A DNA stretch of 64,000 nucleotides from Chloranthus sessilifolius (taxonomy: Eukaryota > Streptophyta > Magnoliopsida > Chloranthales > Chloranthaceae), in contig CM037588.1 of assembly GCA_021018995.1 (NCBI GenBank), positions 80,697,765 to 80,761,764 on the forward strand, given 5' to 3'. A program made the translations under genes and the position numbers. Positions 20,805 to 31,243 of this stretch are shown here, one piece after another (the first letter of the stretch is position 1; every line of letters starts with the position of its first letter). Under the pieces are notes generated by a model. The model was not told where the DNA came from. It was given only the letters and a program-made list of their open reading frames with translations, and ran no database searches.

Positions 20805-22400
20805 AATCTTTGCTAGTCCCTTTGCAAAGCAACACCAAAAATCTACAGCAATTAACTGCCACTTTCGTAGGGAGCACGGATACATTTAGCATATGTACCA
20901 AGCCTTTTAAACCCCTAGGTGATCCCTGGTGGAGGAGTGAAGTCTCCTGAGGGTTTTCAGTGAAGATACCCACAAACTTCTCAATAACACAGTTAATAGT
21001 AGTGCAAGATTGTCAAGTTAGTAGTCAAGAAACAGAGTATCAGTTCACTCTTGAATCAATAAAAATATAGGAAATTTAAAATACATTGTCTGCACAGATG
21101 TTTAAGCAACATAAACTTCTCATGATAGCACAACATTTCTAATCAGTTCACAACAGGGGAAACTACACATGTGTGTTAGCACTGAGCTCATTATTAAATT
21201 AAAAATTAGGTTGTAGGTCATGCCCAACGCATTCAATATCAGACCCAAAACTCTCTAGGGCATACTCTCACAAAGAACTTTTGAGGGTTTCATTGTCTCT
21301 CAAGCTCAAGAGCAGTTACATCCCCCAAATGGGTCTGTAAGCATGAGCATAGGCATAGCATTCAAGTTCTGGTATCTTTGGCAGATCTTCACCATAGATT
21401 GGACAACTCATTATCTCCACATGACAGCTCATTCAACTTTGGATCACAAGGGCTTAAACTGGGTTGTAATGTGGCTTATGGTATTGGGTTATAAAAGAAT
21501 TGGAAGGTTGAAAAAGGGGTTCGAAATTGAGAAATCAGTAGATGAAGGAGGTGGTTCATGACTTCACCTTCTTTAATTCAGCTCTTTTCATCTTCTCTGA
21601 AACTTCATATTTGAAGTGATCAGTTTATCCTCTTGTTTGACTTGTTTCCAATGAATGTTTCCTCTTGATTCCTCTCTTACTCCTCTTCATTATTGATTTT
21701 TTTTTTTTTTTTTTTTGATGAATTGCCACTTACACTGCTAGAACTTCAGATAATTCTTCCCCACTCATCCAATGTTGACCCTAGTTGGCCCATCTTTAAC
21801 TCTTTTTCCTTTACCTTCTGAATTCTCAAAGTGAGGGTAAGGTTAAATCAGATTTATAGGTTCAGGTGCAAATACTCAGGTGTGTTTTAAAGAAATTTGG
21901 ACATTGAAACTCAAAGAGTGTATAAACAAGGGCAGTTGTTTTAGGGTTTGGTCTGTTTGGGCTCAAACTATCTAAGAGAAGGCCTTGATCCTTTCCTAAG
22001 TGTCATGAGTGCTGTCAGTTGTTTCAACTTAGAGTTACCTAACTTTTAGTCAACAAAATGACTCAGCCAGTCCTCAAAGCTAGAAGAAATTTGCCTTAAT
22101 CACTCCTCAAGAAAAAAACATATTTGTAGGCCCAATTTTCGCTGGTTATGGTCTTCCTTTGATCTTTTAAGTATGTCCTTACCTTTTTCTCTCTTCAATG
22201 ATTCACTAAGTGCTGATACCAGTGAGTTATCTTGGTGCTCTCATGGAAATGTGAAATTTTAGAAATTTATAATGTCTAAAGATCTACAAAAAGTTGTAAA
22301 TTCCTTAATTTTCATAATTCTTAGGTGATCACAGATCCATTTCTATGTTACTCACATGATTCGGCTGCACATTAAGTTAACTATGTTATTGGCAGGCCTA
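20805..22400 (-). other. A 3' non-coding region, conserved with D and E
   Basis: No supported ORF. Shared blocks with E include CCCCTAGGTGATCCCT (~20912) and AGTGAAGATACCCACAAAC (~20960); with both D and E, CTCAAGAGCAGTTACA (~21302) and CTGTAAGCATGAGCATAGGC (~21331). A T run (poly-A in sense) occupies 21697-21716. LTR U3 sequences of A and D/E are otherwise unrelated, so this stretch is conserved more strongly than the promoter. Confidence 0.7.
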
Positions 22401-22401
22401 C

Positions 22402-22419
22402 CTGCCACACCCCCAAAAG
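22402..22419 (-). promoter_or_regulatory. A central polypurine-like tract
   Basis: Minus-sense CTTTTGGGGGTGTGGCAG, followed in sense by the conserved 3' region. It is preceded in sense by CAGTGAGGACACTGCTC, compare D (GAGGACAATGTTC). Confidence 0.55.
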
Positions 22420-22622
22420 TATGACGAGCAGTGTCCTCACTGGTGCAGAGGTGATAAAAGCAGTAGAATCCTCAAAGTCAGACAAAAATATTCACAAAAG
22501 AGAATAGATACACAGAAAATGCAAACGGCACAGTATAAAAGTAAAAGAAACTTTCATTGAAAGAAAAGAGAAAATATGACAAAAAGATGGAAAAAGAAAA
22601 GAGAAAATGGGGGGGGGGGGGT

Positions 22623-22868
22623 TCAAGTTGTAGCCGGGGGAGGGTTTGAGGAAGATGGAGGGGGAGATTTAGGTGGCGCCATTTTTCTTTTCTTCTTCTC
22701 TCTCTTCTCTTTCTTCTTCTTTTTCTTTTCTTCCTTGGCGATGATGCGCTGAACCTCTTCATACTCATCCCAGAGGAATTGCAATGGGTCTGGTTACTTT
22801 GGCGGAGGGGGATCGTCCCAAACGGGGAAAAATTTGATGGGGAAACCGAAGGGACCGCCATCTGCCAT
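22623..22868 (-). pseudogene. A small 3' ORF (about 80 codons, one stop)
   Basis: From the ATG at 22868: MADGGPFGFPIKFFPVWDD, a Pro run, a stop at 22797, then LQFLWDEYEEVQRIIAKEE, a Lys/Arg-rich stretch, and a Pro/Ser tail to 22623. It could be a short accessory protein or chance. No homologous frame was seen in D or E. A CpG motif cluster (23115-23300, TCGCGAGGAGCG, TCGCGCAGC, CCGCGACG) lies just upstream in sense, as it does for ORF3. A run of 13 Gs (22610-22622) adjoins its end. Confidence 0.3.
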
Positions 22869-23490
22869 TAGTGGAAGTATGGGTGGATTTCTAGAGTTAG
22901 AACAGGACGGATGAGATGAAAGGGGATGAAAGGCCGCTTTAAAAGAGATGGACAAGGGAATATGAAAAGGCAGATTTGAAATTGCGCCCCTTTTTACAGT
23001 TGGCAATAAATGGGTCCTGTGTGGGGAAAGAAGAAAGGACAGAAATGACTCTTTGGAAAAGAGAAGTAGCATAAATTGAATGTCCAAAGATTGGAATGGA
23101 AATTAAAGAGGTAGGTGGAACGCGCGGGGAACCTCGCGAGGAGCGATAAGTGAAGAGGAAAGGGCATCGGTCGCGCAGCTGAGCTTGGGATCTTCGTGAG
23201 GTACTCTGTACATGGCGCAGCAAATTGAAGAAGAAATCATTGCAATCCCGAGGCAGGGATTTGGATAAATGATATGAACACCATCTCCGCGACGTGGAGT
23301 ACTGGTTTAAATAAAAATATATACCCAGAAACTCTTCTCCATGAAAGGCAAAAAGGAAGAACAATAAAAATAACCCATAATCAGAAAGAAGTACAGAACA
23401 GAGCAAGAAACATAACTAGAATTTCTGTTAAAGTGCAATAAAAATTGTTACAAGTGTACAGAAGTTAAGAAATAATCTAGAATCCAGGAT

Positions 23491-26400
23491 CTAATCGGAC
23501 TCAGAATCGGTAAGAAAATTCCAGCCCATCCTTTTAGCATGTGCCTTAAGGGCCGCCTTGTTAGCTTTCTTCTTTTCCTCCCTCTCCTGTTTCCTTTCAG
23601 CCGCAATTTGGGGAGCTTTTGGCATTCGCACCCTCATTTTTGGTTGCTTGGGAGCCTTTGGTGCCTTGGGTGCTTGAGGGGCTTTACCCTTACGCTGAGC
23701 AGGGGGGGTGGCAGGGGATTTGCCTTTTCTTTTACTTGGGGCTTTAGTTTCTGCAGGGGTGACCACTGGGGATTTCTCTTTTTCTTTAGCTGTGGGTGCC
23801 GCAATGAGGACCACAGGTGACTTTCCTTTGCCAGTGGTCTCAGGTTTGGCAGGGGCGTGCTCCTCTTCAGACTGGGCAACAGGCTCTTTGCCAATTTTCA
23901 GAGGGACAGCTTTGGGAGCAGACCTTTTTGCTGTGACTTTCCTCCTCTGAGGATAAGTTTGTTCTTGTGGAGGTGCAACAGAGACCTTAGGAGGTGGAGG
24001 CACTAAGTAGGTGCAGGTTGCTCATTGGATGCAGTAGGAGCTTTTCCCTTTTCTGGTTGGGTTTTAGGTGGTGCCTCCGCAGGCTAGGCAGGTGGAGCTG
24101 GAGTAGCAGTTAGCGTAGGCTGAGGCACATGAATATTGAGTGGGGTTGGGTGGTATGGTTCATTTCTGGCAGCGGCCAAGGTGGATTCCAATGCGGCTAT
24201 CTGGACTTTAAATTTTAGGGCATCAGTCTCGTGGATCTCCTTTTGGATCTTTTAGATTTCTTGTGCATTGTTAAGCCACTTTTCAAACATCCTTGCCTGG
24301 GCCTTCGCTGCTGCAGCATTGCTTTTCTCATACTCCCAGTTTATGTGATATTAGGTAACTGAGGATGCCCAGTAGTTGCTCGTCGTGGGCCTCCATCATC
24401 TCATCAATTTTCTTCAGCAAGGGGGTTTCAATTAACTGGCATAGCATGTCCATGCCCCTCAGAACATCCTTCCTCAGGTAAGCATTATCTTTCATGTGCT
24501 GTAGGATGGTGAGGTAAGGAGGGCTGTAGAAATTATGTTTTAGGGCAATTGGGAGATAGGAGGTGGAAGGAGCAGTATGTGCTTGGTCTTGGGGAGGGGA
24601 AGAAGGGGAAATGGCAGTATGGAAATCAAATGGTGGAGGAATGGGGTCAGGTTCTAGGTCAGTTTGGGTGGATTTGTTGGAGAAGGTGGGAGGGGGCAGG
24701 ATACGAGGTGGGATGGAGGGTATAGGGGGGAAAGTGAAGGGTGTAGGCTTAACCGCAGTTAGGGGTGATGGGAGAAGGGAGATTGGAATGGTGAAAAGGG
24801 GTAAAGGAAATGGGTGGGGAAGAGGGAATGGTGAAGGTGGGAAGGGTAATGGGACAGGGGGAAAATCTGTTTGGGTGTGGCTGTCAGTGGACAGGACCAG
24901 GGGGGTTCATGTGGATGGGGTAGGGATTGGTGGAGTGGTTAAAGTGTGAAGGGTGGATTAGATGGAAGTGAGTTCAACCTGCATTTGGTCTTGTTTGTGG
25001 GTATTGGTTGCTAACTGGGCTTGGATGTCTTGGATAAGGGGTAGGATGAGGGTGAGTGGGTCGAAGGTAGGAGGTGGGGTTTAGGAAGAAGAGAGTATGG
25101 GTTGGATAGGGGAGGAAGGAGCATGATGGAAAGTGGAGGGAGGGGAAGAATGGGGTTCTGGGGAGTGGGGCTAGGAAGTAGTTGGGGAGTCTGGCAGAGG
25201 AGTGTAGGAGGCAGGCAAGGTGTCAAGGAATGTGGAGATGAAAGCTTGGAAGCGTATGGAAGTGTTCAGGGTTAAGTCAAGGTCTGGGAGAGGAGGGATG
25301 GTAGATATGGCTGGGGTGGTGGTTTGTTCAAGGTGGGGTGGTTCTATTGGGAGGGAAGGAATTGTGGGAGATGTCTCCGAGATGGTTGGGCTGGTCTGAG
25401 TGGGTTTTCATTTTTTATAGGAGATGAGTGGGGGACTGTCAGGCTTAGTTGGAAGTGAGGGTGGAATTGTGGCAGTGTAGTGTGGTAAGGTAGGGGATGG
25501 TGAGTTCTCCCATGGACCAAGCATAGGGGAAGGTGGAGTGGGTGCTGCTGCAGGGATGGGAGTGATGATCTCTGGAGGCACCTCCTTTATGTGAGGCAGA
25601 GCACGATCAGAAATCCTGGCTTGAGCACGGTCTGAGCTTTAGCTATCTTCTTCTTTTGACCCCCCATTAAACTTCTGCTGATGCCCCATTGCCTCTTGGC
25701 AAAGGTAGTGGGGGTAAGGGTGGAGGTTTGCTCTGTCCTTTCTATCTTGTAGCCCCCCTTGATCAGCAGCAAGGTGATGAGTCTTGCATATGGCAGGGTG
25801 TGAGGCTTCTTGTTGGATCCTTGCTTTGCCACCACGTCTTTCATGGCCTCAAAAATCAGCCAGGCAGCATGGAAGCCATGGCCCATGTGGAAGGAGTAGA
25901 CAACATCTGCAATTGGGGTTCTCCTCTCCTGCTGATGTCCTGAACAATAGATGTTCTTTCGCAGGACTTGGTCAATGAACAACATTGGAGGCTCTAGTTT
26001 CCTCCTTCTGATTGAATCCCCTGTGGCTTTCAGTCCTCTGGTTAGGGCCCTTGCAATTGTGTCAATTGATGCAGTCAGAGGGTGGCCATATTCACAGCTA
26101 GTATGGAATGTTGTTGGGATGCCCAACACTTCAGCAATCGTCTTTGGGCCTACTAACATATCAAAATTGTCAACCATCACTAGGAACCACTCTTGGCCAT
26201 CATTGTCGCTCTTGACTTTGATGTGCTGAGAGAACAACTAAACTAGCCTAGGGTAGGCTATTGCTGGAATTTCTCTCAGCAGTGGCATTAGGCCCGCTTT
26301 GCTAAGAAATTGTATTACAGGGGCAGAGAGGGGTTCTTTTTAAAAAAATTGGACATCAAAAGCAGTTTCAGGCTCCAATGGAATTGACTGAAGGAGTTCA

Positions 26401-26552
26401 GAAGGAGTAGAGAATTTTATGGTTGGTACCGCTGCCTCCTCAACCACCCCCTTTCCTTTCTTGGGGGACTTTGAAGTCTTGGCCTTTTTGGGGGTGGTCT
26501 CAGCAGGGTTCTTGTCCTTCCCTTTTCTCTTCTATGTAGATTTTGGAGACAT
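23491..26552 (-). pseudogene. A ORF3: large 3' ORF of the plant-transposon-protein type
   Basis: The start at 26552 gives MSPKS followed by a Lys-rich, nuclear-signal-like stretch. The conserved domain (26240-25587, open 216 codons) shows MVDNFDMLVGPKTIAEVLGI, LRKNIYCSGHQQERRTP and SFHMGHGFHAAWLIFEAM. A Pro/Ser/Thr-rich linker covers ~25560-24550. A short helical block (LRKDVLRGMDMLCQLIE, ~24470) matches E's ICRDVLKGIADL. A Lys/Pro/Ala-rich basic tail with KRKGKSPA repeats ends in SDSESD (24003-23491). Stops at 26535, 26343 and 26241 and others in the linker break it. In Athila-like elements an ORF at this place has been called env-like; I see no signal peptide or membrane span here, so I do not call it an envelope protein. 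Confidence 0.7.
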
Positions 26553-27415
26553 AGCTATCTCTGTCTTCTGGTTTAAGCGAATGGAGACTGAGATCTAGGG
26601 TTTGGTTTGATCTGACGCACAGGTTTGATCTGACGCATAGAGTGAGAATAGTTCATGTGAATTGCGCGAGCGGTCCTAAGGCTCTAATTGGATTGCGCGA
26701 CAAGCTCTGATGTTCAGTGTGAATCACACGACAGACTTAGGATCTCACGATAACAAATGGAGTATTTCTATTGAATTGCATGAGAGTCTCTCAGTTTATC
26801 CTGTGAACCTCGCGACACACCGATAACCTCGCGACAACAAATGAGTATCTCGATGTGGACCGCATGAGTGGTTGCCAGGTACACATGTATCTCACGACAG
26901 GCATTGATGGCTCTATAGGAACTACACGACGTGCTCTCAGATGAACTTGAACTTCGTGACAGCAAATATATGAACTGCGCGAACCTCTCCCAGACTTCCT
27001 TTTTAATCTCGCGAGCGCTTCTGAATCTCCCGATAGTCTCCCTGACATCCATTTTGAACCCAGCGACAGTCAAGTATAAAACAGAGAGCATGTGCTCTGT
27101 GTTCTGCCTTTTTGCACAATTTGCTGAGGTTGAATCCTGGCAAGACCCTCTCCTATGATTGTCTTTAGACATGTAAGCTCAGTCACACACTCAAGGACAA
27201 CAATAAAAAAAAATGATCGTCCACATTAAGCATTCAACAGAAGCTATCATTTAAAAAGCAATAAGGAGCAAGTGAAGCATTAAAACTTCAAAATAGATAG
27301 GCCAAGATTCAGATGAGGCCACTAGCAAATCCTAGAGAATAGAAACTTAAAGGAAGCAAGATAAATCAACCAAAAACTAAGTACATATCTTACAGTAAGG
27401 ACATAGCTGTGGAAT
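26553..27415 (-). promoter_or_regulatory. A post-pol spacer with GCGCGA motif cluster and ORF3 leader
   Basis: Between the integrase stop and the ORF3 start. Positions 26640-27055 hold motifs of the same flavour as A's U3: TTGCGCGAG, TTGCGCGAC, CTCGCGAC (twice), CTGCGCGAA, CTCGCGAGC. The minus-sense AAACCCTAGATCTC (26590-26604), a telo-box-like leader motif, lies 38 bp before the ORF3 start and recurs before E's ORF3. No strong TATA box is seen. This may be an internal promoter or a splice-acceptor region. Confidence 0.5.
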
Positions 27416-28620
27416 CAGTTTGAAGAAGGATCCCCATGACAGTGAATGGTGTCCAAAAGGTCGGCAGGTTTTTCAAAACAAGGCTTAAGCCTCTGACCAT
27501 TCACCTTTAAGAGTCACTCAGACTTAGGATCTTTGATTTCCACAACACCAGATGGGGAAACATGCATGACAATGTTAGGACCTTCCCATCTGGATTTCAA
27601 TTTGCCTAGAAAAAATTTAAGTTTGGAGTTAAACAACCAAACCTTATCACCAGCATTGAAACTCTTTCTCAACAGCCCTTTATCAAAGAAAGCTTTGGAC
27701 CTTTCCTTGTAGATCCTGGCATTGGCATAAGCATCCATCCGTAGTTCTTCCAATTCCGACAGCTACAGCAACCTGTGATGACCAGCAGAAGTTAAATCAA
27801 AGTTTAAATGTTTGATGTCCCAATAGGCCCTATTTTCTAACTCTACTGGGAGATGACAGGCCTTGCCATAAACCATTCTGAATGGGGACATACTAATGGG
27901 AGTCTTATAGGCAGTCCTATAAGCCCACAGTGCATCATTAAGCTTGTCAGCCCAATCCTTCCTATCAGTCCTCATAGTCTTCTCTAGGATATGCTTGATC
28001 TCCCTATTTGAAATCTCAACTTGCCCACTGGTTTGTGGGTGGTAGGGATTGGCAATCCTATGGGTGACAGAATATTTCTTGAGCAAGCTCTCAAAATTTC
28101 TGTTACAAAAATGGCTTCCCCCATCGCTGATGATGGCTCTAGGGGTACCAAATCTGGAGAAGATATGCTACTTTATGAATTTGAGGACAACCTAATTATC
28201 ATTAGTTCTTGTGGCAATGGCTTCTACCCATTTAGAAATATAGTCCACTGCCACTAAAATGAAATGAAAACCATTTGAAGGAGGGAAGGGGCCCATAAAA
28301 TCAATACCCCACACATCAAACAATTCTACAACAAGGATGGGCTGTAAAGGCATTGAATTTCATTTAGACAGCCCTCCTAGTTTCTGACCTCTTTCACAGG
28401 CTTTGCAGTGTATATGGGCATCTCGGAAAAGAGAAGGCCAATAGAAACCACACTGCAACACTTTGTCAACTGCTTTTCTCCCACTAAAGTGACCCTCACA
28501 GGCATTTTCATGGCACATGGCCAGAATACTGGGGACATCACTTTCGGGGACACATTTTCAAATAATTTAGTCTGCACAATACTAGTACAAGCAAGGTTCC
28601 TCCCAGAAAAAGAATTTGAC
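27416..28620 (-). pseudogene. A integrase
   Basis: Zinc module: MCHENACEGHFSG then HIHCKACERG (~28525-28385). Core: [10 protein letters not shown] (first Asp), [12 protein letters not shown] (second Asp, ~28120) and [16 protein letters not shown] (Glu, ~28010). The C-terminal part 27753-27416 has WLFNSKLKFFLGKLKSRW. Stops at 28356, 28191, 28170, 27763 and 27512 interrupt it. Sequence and breakpoints parallel C's integrase. Confidence 0.85.
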
Positions 28621-29277
28621 CTATGAGAAAAATAGGTCCTTATCCATTTTTGTCCAATGGGAAGGGATCTTGCCTATAACTAGATAATTGACAATATGTG
28701 CAAACCAGGGAACTAAATATTGGATGGCAAACAATTGCTCATCCGGGAAGACATCATTTGTAGGAAGGTCCTCAACACCTTTGTCCAACATAATTCTGGA
28801 CAAGTGGTCAGCAACCACATTTTCTACACCTTTCTTGTCCTTGATTTCGATGTCAAACTCTTGCAACAAGAGTAGCCATCTAATCAATCTGGGCTTTGCA
28901 TCCTTTTTGGACAGTAGGTACCTTAATGCTGAGTGGTCAGTGAAGATGATAGTTTTAGACCCAAGTAAGTAAGGTCTATACTTGTCCACAGCAAAAACCA
29001 CTGCTAGAAGCTCTTTCTTAGTGGTTGTGTAGTTCAGTTGAGCTTCAGCAAGTGATTTGCTGAGATATGTAATGACCACAGGCAGCTTATCCTTTCTCTG
29101 GCCCAAGACAGCACCTATTGCCAAGTCAGATGCATCACACATCAATTCAAAGGGTAGGGTATAGTCAGGTGTTTGGAGTACAAGGGCAGAGGTGAGGCAA
29201 ATTTTTAAAGTTTCAAAAGCCTCCAGACATTCAGCAGAGAAGTCAAAGGGCACATCCTGACAGAGCAGGTGACACAA
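28621..29277 (-). pseudogene. A RNase H and start of the integrase linker (long intact stretch)
   Basis: 218 open codons. [36 protein letters not shown] and [12 protein letters not shown] carry the acidic catalytic residues. VVADHLSRI closes the domain. The C-terminal third ([16 protein letters not shown]) is the connector to integrase. It is joined to RT by a one-base deletion near 29330, which puts the RT C-terminus (29462-29205) in another frame. Confidence 0.85.
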
Positions 29278-30209
29278 TGGCTTAGCAATTTTGCTGAAGT
29301 CCTTGATAAACCTCCTGTAAAATCCAGCTGGCCAAGGAAGGATCTGATTTGCTTGACTGTTCTTGGAGGGGGCAGATTTTTAATGAGGTCAACTTTGGCC
29401 TTGTATACCTCAATTCCATCTTTAGAGACTACATGGCCCAACACAATTCCCTGTGTTACCATGAAGTGGCTCTTTTCCTAACTTAAGACCAAATTGGTCT
29501 CTTCACATCTTTGTAGCACTTGATGGAGGTGTTGTAGACATTGGTCAAAGCTATCCCCATAGACTGAAAAGTTATCCATGAAAATTTCTAATAATTTGGC
29601 AATCATGTCAGAAAAAATGGCATACATACACCTCTGAAAGGTGGATGGGGCATTACACAATCCAAAAGGCATCCTTCTGTAAGCAAAGGTGCCAAAAGGA
29701 CAAGTAAATATAGTTTTCTCTTGATCAAGGGGGTGCACAGGGATCTGATTGTACCCAGAGTACCCATCAAGAAAATAGTAAAAAGCATTCCCAGCCCACT
29801 TGTCCAAGATTTGATCAATAAAAGGGAGAGGAAAGTGGTCTTTTCTAGTCTTGGAGTTGAATTTTCTATAATCGATGCAAACTCTCCAACCAGTGGTTTC
29901 CCTGGCTGGTCTCAACTCTCCAGATTCACTTGTGATTACTGTTATGCCAGATTTCTAAGGTACCACCTGGATTGGTGCCACCCATTCTGAATCAGAGATG
30001 GGGTAAATTACCCCAGCATCCAACAATTTAATGATTTCTTTCAGAACCACCTCCTGCATGTGAGGATTAAGTTTCCTCTGCATTTCCCTGGAGGGTGCTG
30101 AGCCTTCCTCTAGGTGAATTCTATGCATACATATTGATGCATCAATCCCTCCCAGATCAGCAATGGTCCAGCCAATTGCTTTCTTGTGCTTCCTCAGAAC
30201 TATTAGCAA
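29205..30209 (-). pseudogene. pol: A reverse transcriptase
   Basis: IADLGGIDASICMHRIHLEE, SDSEWVAPIQVVP, WRVCIDYRKFNSKTRKDHF and FGLCNAPSTFQRCM give fingers and palm. The catalytic box reads FMDNFSVYG (~29575): the second Asp of FMDD is Asn, from GAC to AAC, which should abolish polymerisation. There are stops at 29952-29954 and 29475, and the frameshift at ~29330 inside FLGxAGFYRRF. Otherwise it is the best preserved Athila-type RT in the window. Confidence 0.9.
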
Positions 30210-30326
30210 TTCCTCCTCTTGCTCACTGGTTAGAGAAGAGGAGATAATTACAGGAAGTTTCTCTTCTTTCTCGAGGAAAACATACTTTAATGTCTCTGGC
30301 AGCTTCTTAAGCTCCAGATCAGGGGC

Positions 30327-31240
30327 TTATTGTATGGATGGCAGGATTGGTGTATTGCTGGTTGGAGGAAGGGGCAGCAATTTAGGTTTCCAATTGGAGT
30401 GCTGCACTAAGCCTATAGAAGATCTCACTAAGGGTAGGTCTTCTGGCATTAAAGCAAGGCTTCCTTCTTCCACCAAGTTCCAAACTTTAGTTAAATTAGT
30501 GGCAATGTTGCTCCACCGTAGCAGAGTGGGCAGTTCTTCTTTAATAATTTCTTCTAGTACTTCCACTGCAAAGCATTCCTCATTGTCCAGCTGAGGGTAC
30601 TTTGCACTGTTGTACACATTAAGCTCAACTTTCATATGTTCAAAAGTGACCTCCATGATTCTAGACCTGCACTGAATGCATGCATTGGCAGTGGCCAAAA
30701 ATGGTCTGCCCAGAATAACAGGTATTGGAGATGTACTTTTGTTACAGCCCATGTCCAAGACAAGGAAGTCTGCAGGGTAGAAGAACTTGTCTACCCCCAC
30801 TAGGACATCCTCAACCACTCCCATGGGTTTCCTCTCGGACCTATCAGCCATCAATAGAACAATAGAGGTGGGCTTGAGCTCCCACAAACCTAGCTGCTGA
30901 TACACACTGTATGGCAGTAGGTTAACACTGGCTCCAAGGTCCAAAAGTGCCCTCCCAATCATGTGGTCTCCAATGATACAGGGAATAGTGGGTATCCCTG
31001 GGTCTTGCAACTTCTCAGGCATTGTCATGGTTAATATAGAGTTAATTGTATCAGTTGCAAAGACCTTCTTGGACAAATGGCCTTTAGCCTTCCTTTTCTG
31101 AGTACAAAGGTCCTTCAGAAACTTTGCATAGGCTAGGACCTGTCGGATTGCATCAAGCAGGGGTAAATTTATTTGGACCTACTTAAAGGTCTCCATCACT
31201 TCCTCCCTCTGTGCCTGACCCTTATCAGAAGGGGCAGGAC
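30327..31240 (-). pseudogene. A aspartic protease and pre-RT linker
   Basis: 249 open codons from 31076. IGRALLDLGASVNLLPYSVY is the active-site loop. ADRSERKPMGVVEDVLVGVD, PVILGRPFLATANACIQCRS and EVTFEHMKVELNVYN follow in the order seen in C and E. The last ~90 codons are the linker before RT. It matures Gag-Pol by cleavage. Confidence 0.85.
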
Positions 31241-31243
31241 CAC

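Noticed and set aside
23539-23950. Plus-strand Gly/Phe/Leu-rich frames, possible membrane proteins
   Set aside because: They are the reverse-strand reading of the Lys/Pro/Ala-rich tail of A's ORF3.
24563-24949. 128-codon Gly/Val-rich plus-strand frame
   Set aside because: It mirrors the Pro/Ser/Thr-rich linker of ORF3 on the minus strand; composition alone keeps it open.
23491-26552. Calling ORF3 an envelope protein
   Set aside because: No signal peptide, transmembrane span or Cys pattern is visible; the N-terminus is Lys-rich. Position alone is not enough.
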